A DNA stretch of 64,000 nt from Lacrimispora indolis DSM 755 (GTDB taxonomy: Bacteria > Bacillota > Clostridia > Lachnospirales > Lachnospiraceae), in assembly GCF_000526995.1 (NCBI RefSeq), contig NZ_AZUI01000001.1, positions 4,382,001 to 4,446,000 on the forward strand, given 5' to 3'. The translations under genes and the position numbers were made by a program. This document shows positions 1 to 6,895 of the stretch, one piece after another (positions within the stretch are counted from its first letter, which is position 1; each line of letters starts with the position of its first letter). The notes under the pieces were generated by a model, which saw only the letters and a list, made by a program, of their open reading frames with translations, made no database searches and was not told the DNA's origin.

Positions 1-2
1 GA

Positions 3-89
3 AAAGGCGGCTGCGGCTGCGGACATTGCAGCGGAGGCTGCAGTAACTGCGCATTCCGGAATTTTGATGAAGAAAAGAAAGAGTCATAA
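3..89 (+). CDS. C-terminal end of an unrecognised Cys-rich protein (partial, 5' end outside window)
   Basis: The frame starting at base 3 is open from the window edge to TAA at 87-89. It encodes a tail very rich in Cys and Gly (pattern CGCGHC..GCSNC) followed by an acidic/basic end (DEEKKES). Clustered CxC and CxxC pairs suggest a metal or Fe-S ligand patch. Frame 1 is also open but encodes an Ala-rich, less protein-like string. A strong terminator directly downstream fits a gene ending here. The family cannot be named from 28 residues. Confidence 0.5.
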   Translation, partial: KGGCGCGHCSGGCSNCAFRNFDEEKKES

Positions 90-96
90 AAGGTAA

Positions 97-146
97 AAGG
101 AGGATGCCGCTCATTGATTTTGCGGCATCCTCCTTCCCGTTTTTTT
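97..146. terminator. Bidirectional intrinsic terminator
   Basis: A perfect 14-bp stem (97-110 with 122-135) has an 11-nt loop. The + strand has a T-run at 140-146, and the A-rich left flank gives a U-run on the other strand. It lies between the end of the leading Cys-rich gene (+) and the end of the PTS-like gene (-), so it can serve both. Confidence 0.85.
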
Positions 147-147
147 C

Positions 148-1173
148 TTATTTTAGATCCAGTGTTAAGTCTCCGAATTTGATCCAGCCGATTTTTCTAA
201 GTATTTCACCGAACACAAGGGTGAGAATGGCAGGGAGAAGGAAGCATACCACCAGTATGCCAACCCACATGAAAGCTCCGCCCCTCATGGCGGTGTAGAC
301 CCCGATAGGGCCTACCAGACCGCATGTCCCCATGCCTGAGCCAGCAGGTATGTTTTTCAGCTGGAATACCATGGTGGCTATGGGGCCGGTGATCATGGAA
401 GTGAGAGTGGGGGCGATCCAGACTTTTGGATTTTTCACAATATTCCCCATCTGCAGCATGCTGGTGCCAAGGCCCTGGGCCATAAGGCCACCTACCCCGT
501 TTTCCCGGAAGGAAAGGACTGCAAAGCCGATCATCTGTGCACAGCAGCCTGCTGTGGCGGCTCCGCCTGCCAGGCCGTCAAGAGATAAGGCGATGCAGAT
601 GGCGGCGCTGCTGATGGGCAGGGTGAGGGCGATGCCGATCAGGGCTGATACCAGGATTCCCATAAATAATGGCTGAAGTTCTGTGGCTGTTTTCACAAGT
701 GAGCCAAACCAGCTCATAAAGCCTGCTACGCCCGGTCCTATTGACTGAGCGATGAGGACTCCGGAAATGATGGTCACACCCGGGGTGACCAGAATGTCCA
801 GCCGGGTTTCCTTTGAGACGATCTTTCCCAGCTCCGCGGAAACCACTGTTGCAGCGAGAGCACCTACAGGCCCGCCTAGAGCATTGCCGGCAATGCCCAC
901 AGTTGCCGCAGAAAAGAGGACCAGGGCAGGGGCGTGAAGGGCATAGGCAATGGCAACGCCCAGGGCTGCTCCTGTAGCGCTTTTTGCGTAGTCTGCGATC
1001 ACATTGAAAATCGTGAGGTTGAATTGCTGACCCAGAGTACCAAAGATGGTTCCGATCAAAAGAGACGCAAAAAGGCCAAATGCCATAGCACCCAATGCAT
1101 CAATGAGATAGGTCTGGACAGTAATTGTGACGTTTTTCCTCTTGAGGAATTCTTTTACGCCGCATTTTTCCAT
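148..1173 (-). CDS. PTS EIIC_2-type membrane permease (PTS transporter subunit IIC)
   Basis: This 341-residue, strongly hydrophobic protein has many Gly/Ala-rich membrane segments and conserved-looking loops such as PISSAAI, GGAATAGC and GTCGLVGP. They fit the stand-alone EIIC_2 family (PF13303), which is annotated as PTS permease but usually lacks fused EIIA/EIIB domains. The substrate is unknown. The ATG at 1173 was chosen because AAAGGAG precedes it; an in-frame ATG at 1209 lacks an RBS and lies inside the operator palindrome. A promoter and a palindrome lie just upstream. No PTS EIIA or EIIB gene is nearby, so transport may not be PEP-driven. The head-to-head neighbour is a metal-type GTPase. 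Confidence 0.8.
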   Translation of the reverse strand: MEKCGVKEFLKRKNVTITVQTYLIDALGAMAFGLFASLLIGTIFGTLGQQFNLTIFNVIADYAKSATGAALGVAIAYALHAPALVLFSAATVGIAGNALGGPVGALAATVVSAELGKIVSKETRLDILVTPGVTIISGVLIAQSIGPGVAGFMSWFGSLVKTATELQPLFMGILVSALIGIALTLPISSAAICIALSLDGLAGGAATAGCCAQMIGFAVLSFRENGVGGLMAQGLGTSMLQMGNIVKNPKVWIAPTLTSMITGPIATMVFQLKNIPAGSGMGTCGLVGPIGVYTAMRGGAFMWVGILVVCFLLPAILTLVFGEILRKIGWIKFGDLTLDLK

Positions 1174-1208
1174 GATAAAAATCTCCTTTAAATAGTTTGG
1201 TGCACACA

Positions 1209-1265
1209 TTTGACCTTTGTCAAAGCAGTTGCCATGTATTTTATCATAAAATTACCAGAATGCAA
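1209..1265 (-). promoter_or_regulatory. Promoter and operator-like palindrome of the PTS-like gene
   Basis: On the minus strand a -35 TTGCAT (1260-1265), a 16-nt spacer and a -10 TAAAAT (1238-1243) are present. Just downstream lies a perfect palindrome, TTTGAC-N4-GTCAAA (1209-1224), in the position expected for a repressor operator. A related but imperfect copy lies at 1338-1353 over the -35 of the divergent gene. Confidence 0.55.
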
Positions 1266-1337
1266 GTTTTTATGCAAAATTTTGTTAAAATTGATAATTT
1301 TTAAACAATATAACCCGGAAAAACCCTTGGACCGCTG

Positions 1338-1367
1338 CTTGACTTTGTTAAAGGTTTGTGACACAAT
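1338..1367 (+). promoter_or_regulatory. Putative promoter of the His-rich CobW gene with overlapping palindrome-like box
   Basis: TTGACT (1339-1344), a 17-nt spacer and CACAAT (1362-1367) form a fair sigma-A promoter. The -35 lies in the box CTTGACTTTGTTAAAG, which resembles the palindrome at 1209-1224. The rest of the 1174-1420 intergenic region is AT-rich with no further feature seen. Confidence 0.45.
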
Positions 1368-1420
1368 AAATAAATGTAATTTCATGTAAAACTCTGGAAA
1401 GAAAAGGGGTACCTATTGAT

Positions 1421-2650
1421 ATGACGAAAATTGATATTATTTCCGGTTTTCTTGGAGCCGGAAAAACAACTTTTATTAAAAAACTGCTGCAGGAAGCCAT
1501 TGCCGGAGAGCAGGTTGTCCTGATTGAAAATGAATTTGGTGAAATCGGTATTGACGGAGGCTTTTTAAAGGACGCAGGGATCGAGATCCGGGAAATGAAT
1601 TCCGGCTGCATCTGCTGCTCTCTGGTAGGGGATTTCGGAAAATCCCTTGAAGAGGTGCTGACAAAATACCATCCGGAACGGGTGATCATTGAACCGTCAG
1701 GAGTGGGTAAATTATCTGATGTTATGAAAGCAGTTATCGACGTGGCCTCTGAAGTGGAAGTGACCTTAAACAGTGCGGTCACCATTGTGGATGCGCAGAA
1801 ATGTAAAATGTACAGAAAGAATTTCGGAGAATTTTTTAATAACCAGATCGAAAATGCGGGTACCGTGGTATTGAGCCGTACCGATATCGCTCCTGCTGAC
1901 AAGGTGGATCAGGCTGTCCAGATCATCCGGGAGCTGAATCCAAAGGCAGTTGTTGTGACGACTCCATGTGAGGAATTGACCGGAAAACAGCTTCTGGAGA
2001 TCATAGAGAAACCGGATACCATGGCAGAGGATTTGATGAAGGAAGTGAGAGATCGCCGTCATCACCATCACAGCGAAGAGTGCAGCTGCGGCCACGGGCA
2101 TCACCATGATCATGAAGTGGAAGAGTGCGGCTGCGGCCACGGGCATCACCATGATCATGAAGTGGAAGAGTGCGGCTGCGGCCACGGGCATCACCATGAT
2201 CATGGAGTGGAAGAGTGCGGCTGCGGCCACGGGCATCACCACGATCATGAAGTGGAAGCATGTGGCTGCGGCCACGAGCATCACCACGATGACCATGAAG
2301 AAGAGCGCGGCCACCACCATCACGACCATGGCGAAGGCTGCGGCTGCGGCCACGATCACGGCCATGATGCAGACGAAGTATTTAACAGCTGGGGTCTTGA
2401 GAATGCAGGGGCGATGAGCAGGGACGAGCTGGACAAGATTCTTGACGAGCTGGCTTATGGAGACAGCTTTGGTGATGTGCTTCGTGCCAAAGGCATGATT
2501 CCAGGCGAGGAGAAGGGGACATGGCTTTATTTTGATTTGGTTCCGGAGCAATATGAGATCCGAAGCGGAGCGCCGGAATATACCGGCAAGGTTTGCGTGA
2601 TTGGAGCGAATTTAAAGGAAGAGGAACTTAAAAAGTCCTTTGGAAGATAA
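1421..2650 (+). CDS. CobW/COG0523-family GTPase with a long His/Cys metal-binding repeat
   Basis: The protein has 409 residues. The N-terminal GTPase domain shows Walker A GFLGAGKTT (9-17), ENEFGEIGID (36-45), the family metal site CICC (63-66), EPSG (91-94) and SRTD (152-155) in place of NKxD. Residues about 213-326 are a His/Cys-rich insert made of 15-residue units ending in GHHHDHE-V-E. A CobW C-terminal domain follows (about 327-409). COG0523 proteins are GTP-dependent metal chaperones, often for zinc. The insert suggests strong metal binding or storage; which metal cannot be told. The RBS AAAAGGGG precedes the ATG. A second CobW-like gene follows after 152 bp. Confidence 0.92.
   Translation: MTKIDIISGFLGAGKTTFIKKLLQEAIAGEQVVLIENEFGEIGIDGGFLKDAGIEIREMNSGCICCSLVGDFGKSLEEVLTKYHPERVIIEPSGVGKLSDVMKAVIDVASEVEVTLNSAVTIVDAQKCKMYRKNFGEFFNNQIENAGTVVLSRTDIAPADKVDQAVQIIRELNPKAVVVTTPCEELTGKQLLEIIEKPDTMAEDLMKEVRDRRHHHHSEECSCGHGHHHDHEVEECGCGHGHHHDHEVEECGCGHGHHHDHGVEECGCGHGHHHDHEVEACGCGHEHHHDDHEEERGHHHHDHGEGCGCGHDHGHDADEVFNSWGLENAGAMSRDELDKILDELAYGDSFGDVLRAKGMIPGEEKGTWLYFDLVPEQYEIRSGAPEYTGKVCVIGANLKEEELKKSFGR
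2075..2299 (+). repeat. Five tandem 45-bp coding repeats (His/Cys-rich)
   Basis: Units begin at 2075, 2120, 2165, 2210 and 2255. The middle copies are nearly identical at DNA level, and the fifth diverges with an insertion-like extra Asp/His. Each encodes E-E/A-C-x-C-G-H-x-H-H-H-D-H. Near identity suggests recent copy-number expansion by slippage or unequal recombination. Copy number is likely to vary between strains. Confidence 0.95.
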
Positions 2651-2750
2651 GCGGAATGAAGGGAACCCCTTACAGGGCTACCTTTATGCCCTGAGAGAAG
2701 GGCGGGGAAAGAGGAAGGTTGAAAAAAATCATCCTTTAACCTTAAATTTG

Positions 2751-2788
2751 TGAATCAACTGGATATGCAAGCATATCCGCTTGATTCA
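2751..2788. repeat. Long inverted repeat just upstream of the second CobW-type gene
   Basis: Arms TGAATCAA..GGATATGC (2751-2768) and GCATATCC..TTGATTCA (2771-2788) pair almost perfectly around an AA centre. It ends only 2-3 nt before the AGGAGG of the next gene and has no T-run, so it is not a terminator. It could be an operator or an RNA hairpin affecting translation. A smaller CAGGGC/GCCCTG hairpin lies at 2673-2693. Confidence 0.7.
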
Positions 2789-2802
2789 TTAGGAGGAAAA
2801 TT

Positions 2803-3756
2803 ATGAGCAGCACAGATACAATGGAAGACGACTTTATGCCGGTATTCCTCATAAATGGATTTTTAGAGGCTGGAAAGACCCAGTTCCTTCAGTTCACCAT
2901 GGAGCAGGATTATTTTAAGTCTGATGAAAAAACCCTGTTGATCGTTTGCGAAGACGGTGAAACCGAGTATGACCAGGCCTTGCTAAAACGCAACAAAACG
3001 GCAGGGATATTTATTGAAAGCATAGACGAGCTGAATCCGGACAGGCTTTTGGAACTGGAACTGCTTTACAATCCGGAACGTGTTCTGATCGAGTGGAATG
3101 GAATGTGGAATTTAGATGAGCTGAAGCTTCCCGATGACTGGAAAGTCTATCAGCAGATCACCCTGATCGACATGTCCACCTTTGATATATATTCTGCCAA
3201 TATGAAGCCCTTGCTGTATTCCATGGTCCGCAATTCGGAGATGGTCATTTGCAACCGCTGTGACGGGATCGAGGATTTATCCGGTTACAGGCGGACCCTA
3301 AAAGCGATGTGTCCTAAGGGAGAGCTCGTATTTGAAGATTCCGAGGGAGAGATCAATGAGATCCCGGAGGAAGATCTGCCTTATGACATGAGCTCTGATG
3401 TAGTGGAAATTTCACCGGAAGCCTATGGCATCTGGTATATTGACTGTATGGAAAGACGGGACCGCTATGAGGGAAAGACTGTGGAATTTACTGCCATGGT
3501 TTTGAAAACACCTGATTTCCCTAAAAATTATTTTGTTCCGGGGCGCATGGCAATGACCTGCTGCGAAGATGATATGACCTTTTTGGGCTTTGTCACAAAA
3601 GCCAGGGAGGCAAGGGAACTGGAAACAAAACAATGGGTTCGTGTCAGAGCAAAAATCGCCTATGAGTTCTGGAAGGATTATGAAGGAGAAGGCCCTGTAT
3701 TGTATGCAGAGTCGGTGGCTCCGGCCCAGCCAATCAAGGGATTTGTGCAGTTTTAA
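2803..3756 (+). CDS. CobW-like GTPase fused to a TIGR03943/DUF1980-like domain
   Basis: The 317-residue protein has a P-loop GFLEAGKT (19-26) near its start and NRCD (151-154) as a candidate guanine-specificity motif. The CxCC metal motif of classical CobW proteins is absent. The C-terminal third (from about residue 205) contains YEGK.VEF, a F-VPGRMAMTCC stretch and LGFV. This resembles the soluble tail of the TIGR03943/DUF1980 (YcgQ) family, whose YcgR/YcgQ partners often sit beside COG0523 GTPases. The fusion supports a role in metal or cofactor handling together with the upstream GTPase. The exact reaction is unknown. AGGAGG precedes the ATG. Confidence 0.75.
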   Translation: MSSTDTMEDDFMPVFLINGFLEAGKTQFLQFTMEQDYFKSDEKTLLIVCEDGETEYDQALLKRNKTAGIFIESIDELNPDRLLELELLYNPERVLIEWNGMWNLDELKLPDDWKVYQQITLIDMSTFDIYSANMKPLLYSMVRNSEMVICNRCDGIEDLSGYRRTLKAMCPKGELVFEDSEGEINEIPEEDLPYDMSSDVVEISPEAYGIWYIDCMERRDRYEGKTVEFTAMVLKTPDFPKNYFVPGRMAMTCCEDDMTFLGFVTKAREARELETKQWVRVRAKIAYEFWKDYEGEGPVLYAESVAPAQPIKGFVQF

Positions 3757-3776
3757 GAGAACACGGATCAGCCCAT

Positions 3777-3829
3777 AAAAAGGGGGATGTACAAAACTGA
3801 TGTAAGTTAGTTTTGTACATCCCTTTTTT
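3777..3829. terminator. Bidirectional intrinsic terminator between convergent genes
   Basis: A long stem (3777-3798 with 3809-3829) has A-rich left and T-rich right flanks (TTTTTT at 3824-3829). It serves the GTPase gene (+) and the polysaccharide deacetylase gene (-). Confidence 0.9.
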
Positions 3830-3854
3830 ACTTCTTCCTACCCGATCCCTCCCA

Positions 3855-5264
3855 TCACATGGGAGGCACGGGTGTGGGTCTTGCCGGATCAAAAACATCA
3901 GGAACTTGAAACAGATCCGTTAAGCTGTCAGGATAATAATACATCCGGTATCCGTCTAAGTTTCTCCGGGCCTGTCGGAAATAGTCGGTGCCCATCTGCA
4001 TCCAGGTGGGTTTGCTGGCGTCCACATTGCAGAAATAGCGGAAGCCAAGAGACTGTAAATATGTAAAACGTTCATTGTCATTGGTATAAGGTGTCCAGCT
4101 TCCGATATCGCTTCCAAAGGGGAAGAGAATAATATCTGTCGGTCCTGTTAAAGTTTCAACGTTGCGCGCCCATTTATCAGAGTCCGCCTTAAAATGGCTC
4201 ATATGGATGGTTCCCATATTCCGGTGGCCCCAGCTGTGTGAAGCCAGCTCCCAGCCATGATCTTTTAAGGCCTGGGCAACCTTTGCAGCCTGTTCCCGGT
4301 CCGCTTCATAATTGGGATTGGTGTCCTTATAGGATTCATCTGTCCGGTATCCCAGGATCCCGTTGTAGCCGGTAAAGGCCAGAATGCCTCTTGCTCCTTT
4401 GTAGGAAAAGCCGGGATGGGTTTTTATAAAGTTTTCAAGAATGGGCACCAGATCATAATCGCCCACTGAAACGCTGCCGTCAGGCATTTTCATCTCACAG
4501 GTTGGATATCCGTCTTCTCCGATGATCATGCGGGAAGCAAAGCCGTCGCCTTCCATATATTCATAATAGCATACGTCGTCCTGTGACAGAACAAAGGCCT
4601 TCTTGCCTGGAGGAAGCATAATATCACCGTATACAAATTTCGGATTGCCGTTCTCGTCTTTTGTCTCATATGCAAGGTCGTGGATCTTCACCAGAACATA
4701 TCCTTTGTCATACATGGACTGCATGATTTTAAGGAATTCCGAACTGGTGGTCATCATCTGGTTATAGCCTGCCTGCTTGGAATCTCCGTCAAAAGCTTTT
4801 GAGTTATCCATAATAAGGGAGTGGAAAAAAACATGGGTCACATCCTGGGGATTGATCCTTACCAGGGCATCCTTTGCGGTCGTATAGCCGGTAATGGCAG
4901 AAGTCACTTCTTCCCTTTCGCTGAAGCTGGGATCAGACTGTAGGAGACTGATCGCACCCTCATAATCATACACCACAGAAAGGGCTTCCGCCTGAGATAG
5001 GAAAGACATTAACTTTTCTTCTTCCGCCTGTTCACTTGATGTAGTCTCTTCGGTGGAAGGAATCTGTGTTTCTTCATCTGAGGGGAGCTCTGCCACTGAG
5101 GAATCGGCGGGTAATGCCTTGAATTTGAGTTTCTTGTTGATCGCAATTCCGCATAGGGTCAAAACAGTGACGATTAGAATTCCCAAAAGAAGAATTAGGA
5201 TAACCTGCAATGTATTGTTCCGGCCTCTGCCGGAATTCCATCCGCGAAAATCATGTTTGTTCAT
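3855..5264 (-). CDS. Membrane-anchored polysaccharide deacetylase (NodB-like, CE4-type)
   Basis: The protein has 469 residues. A short basic N-terminus is followed by one membrane segment (about 18-41), an acidic Ser/Thr linker (about 50-85) and a helical spacer. The NodB fold comes next, with SQDD (227-230) as the catalytic/metal Asp pair and SHSWGH (342-347) as the two metal His. The family removes acetyl groups from peptidoglycan or other envelope glycans outside the membrane. An insert between the first and second motifs makes it longer than a minimal CE4 domain. GAGG precedes the ATG at 5264. It is divergent from a D-Ala-D-Ala carboxypeptidase, which supports a cell-wall role. Confidence 0.85.
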   Translation of the reverse strand: MNKHDFRGWNSGRGRNNTLQVILILLLGILIVTVLTLCGIAINKKLKFKALPADSSVAELPSDEETQIPSTEETTSSEQAEEEKLMSFLSQAEALSVVYDYEGAISLLQSDPSFSEREEVTSAITGYTTAKDALVRINPQDVTHVFFHSLIMDNSKAFDGDSKQAGYNQMMTTSSEFLKIMQSMYDKGYVLVKIHDLAYETKDENGNPKFVYGDIMLPPGKKAFVLSQDDVCYYEYMEGDGFASRMIIGEDGYPTCEMKMPDGSVSVGDYDLVPILENFIKTHPGFSYKGARGILAFTGYNGILGYRTDESYKDTNPNYEADREQAAKVAQALKDHGWELASHSWGHRNMGTIHMSHFKADSDKWARNVETLTGPTDIILFPFGSDIGSWTPYTNDNERFTYLQSLGFRYFCNVDASKPTWMQMGTDYFRQARRNLDGYRMYYYPDSLTDLFQVPDVFDPARPTPVPPM

Positions 5265-5321
5265 AGCTTAACCTCATTATTTCTGTAGTATTGGGACAGT
5301 ATAAAAAAAATTTATACATAT

Positions 5322-5349
5322 CCGGTACAAGTATAGCATACTTTACCGG
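5322..5349. promoter_or_regulatory. Dyad in the divergent cell-wall promoter region
   Basis: CCGGT-N2-AAGTAT-N3-ATACTT-N-ACCGG spans 5322-5349, a nearly perfect 28-bp dyad midway between two divergent cell-wall genes (5265-5453). On the minus strand it contains TATACT, a plausible -10 of the deacetylase gene. It could be an operator for both genes; the regulator is unknown. A weak -10 TACAAT near 5415 may serve the + gene. Confidence 0.5.
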
Positions 5350-5453
5350 AAGATGAAATGAAAAGCAGGCAATTTTTTTTGGAAAAAATGGCATATGTAT
5401 ATGAAACAATCCCATACAATGATACAAAGGAATTTTAGGGGATCGTGTATCAT

Positions 5454-6689
5454 ATGAAGAGAGTTACGGCATTTGTTTTAAGCTGCCTTCTGCTGTTTTT
5501 CTGTTTGTGCTTTCCGGCGGCAGGGCAAGAGCCGGATATGGCGGTAGCCTCGGACATGATTATCCAGGCAGAAGAGGCGAAAAAGGTGAATGCGGAGGGC
5601 GGTCCGGCCTTACAGTCTCCAAGCGCCGTTCTGATGGAAGCGTCAACCGGACAGATTATTTATGAAAAGAACCCGGATGAAAAAAGGAGCCCGGCCAGCA
5701 TTACAAAGATCATGACTTTAATACTTATTTTTGATGCGTTGGATTCGGGCAAGATCAAGCTGACGGATGAGGTTGTGACCAGCGCTCACGCAAAGTCCAT
5801 GGGTGGCTCCCAGGTTTTTCTGGAAGAAGGGGAAGTGCAGACGGTGGATACCCTGATCAAGTGTATTGTCATTGCTTCAGGGAATGACGCCTCAGTAGCC
5901 ATGGCGGAATACATAGCAGGAACGGAAGACGAATTTGTTAGAATGATGAATGAAAGAGCGGCAGGACTTGGGATGACAAATACCCATTTTGAAGACTGCT
6001 GCGGGCTTACTGAGTCAGGCACTCATGTGACAACGGCCAGGGATATTGCACTTATGTCCAGAGAACTGATCAATAAATATCCTCAGATCCATAACTATTC
6101 CACCATCTGGATGGAGAATATCACTCATGTGACAAAGCAGGGGACAAAGGAATTTGGTCTTTCCAACACCAATAAGCTTTTAAAAATGGCCACGAATTTT
6201 ACTGTGACAGGTTTAAAGACCGGTTCCACATCAGTGGCAAAGTATTGCCTTTCCGCAACCGCGGAAAAGGAGGGAGTCCGCCTCATTGCTTCGATTATGG
6301 CTGCCCCGGATTACAAAGTCAGGTTTGCCGATGCCCAGACCCTTTTAAACTATGGATATGCCAATTGCAAGCTGTATGAGGATAAGGAAATGCTCCCCCT
6401 TCCTGACATGGTTGTGGATAACGGGGTGGCAGATCAGGTCCCGTTAAAATATGGAGGTTCTTTTTCCTATTTAAGCCTTAAGGGAGAGGATTTTTCCACT
6501 ATTGAAAGGAACCTGGCGCTGGAGCCTTCCATCCCTGCGCCGGTAGAAGAAGGGCAGAAGGCAGGAAGCCTGATCTATAGCCTTGGAGGGCAAAAGATAG
6601 GGGAAGTTCCCATATTAACAGCCGAAGCGGTCAGAGAAGCTAAATTTACCGATTATTTTAAGCGCCTTTGGAAGGCCTTTAACCTGTAA
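5454..6689 (+). CDS. Serine-type D-Ala-D-Ala carboxypeptidase (peptidase S11, DacF/PBP5 type)
   Basis: The protein has 411 residues with a cleavable-looking signal peptide (hydrophobic stretch then FPAAGQ). The three penicillin-binding motifs are SITK (82-85, nucleophile Ser82), SGN (142-144) and KTG (255-257). A PBP5-like C-terminal beta domain and a last amphipathic-looking helix (YFKRLWKAF) for membrane attachment follow. It trims the terminal D-Ala from peptidoglycan pentapeptides. The ATG at 5454 is chosen over GTG at 5445 because AGGGGA (5437-5442) would be too close to the GTG. It ends at a strong terminator, so it is monocistronic. Confidence 0.92.
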   Translation: MKRVTAFVLSCLLLFFCLCFPAAGQEPDMAVASDMIIQAEEAKKVNAEGGPALQSPSAVLMEASTGQIIYEKNPDEKRSPASITKIMTLILIFDALDSGKIKLTDEVVTSAHAKSMGGSQVFLEEGEVQTVDTLIKCIVIASGNDASVAMAEYIAGTEDEFVRMMNERAAGLGMTNTHFEDCCGLTESGTHVTTARDIALMSRELINKYPQIHNYSTIWMENITHVTKQGTKEFGLSNTNKLLKMATNFTVTGLKTGSTSVAKYCLSATAEKEGVRLIASIMAAPDYKVRFADAQTLLNYGYANCKLYEDKEMLPLPDMVVDNGVADQVPLKYGGSFSYLSLKGEDFSTIERNLALEPSIPAPVEEGQKAGSLIYSLGGQKIGEVPILTAEAVREAKFTDYFKRLWKAFNL

Positions 6690-6713
6690 TTTAATATCCA
6701 TGGGATGAACCCT

Positions 6714-6767
6714 GCCCTGTAAGTGATGCACAGAAAAAGCTGTGTACTGCTTACAGGGCATTTTTTT
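6714..6767 (+). terminator. Intrinsic terminator after the D-Ala-D-Ala carboxypeptidase gene
   Basis: A stem pairs GCCCTGTAAG (6714-6723) with its complement ending at 6759. It is followed by TTTTTTT (6761-6767). Confidence 0.9.
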
Positions 6768-6825
6768 GCGCCATGAGAAAGGTTTCCGTTATACCTTGAC
6801 TGATTCCCTTCTTTTTGTAAAAATA

Positions 6826-6854
6826 TTGACGGAAGGCCGAGGAAGGGATAAGAT
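6826..6854 (+). promoter_or_regulatory. Sigma-A promoter of the kinase / regulator / TRAP binding-protein cluster
   Basis: TTGACG (6826-6831), a 17-nt spacer and TAAGAT (6849-6854) lie about 40 nt before the GTG start of the kinase gene. Confidence 0.6.
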
Positions 6855-6895
6855 TAATTGGTATACGGCAAAAAAGAATTTGGGGAGGGAAACAG

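Noticed and set aside
1188..1385. Minus-strand frame in the intergenic region before the CobW gene
   Set aside because: AT-rich translation without family features and no RBS; the region holds promoters and palindromes.
2075..2299. Tandem repeats considered as a CRISPR array
   Set aside because: There are no spacers; the 45-bp units are directly joined and in frame with a protein.
1766..2551. Long open frames antisense to and in another frame of the His-rich CobW gene
   Set aside because: They mirror the 45-bp repeat and have repetitive, low-complexity translations without RBS; the CobW frame has clear motifs.
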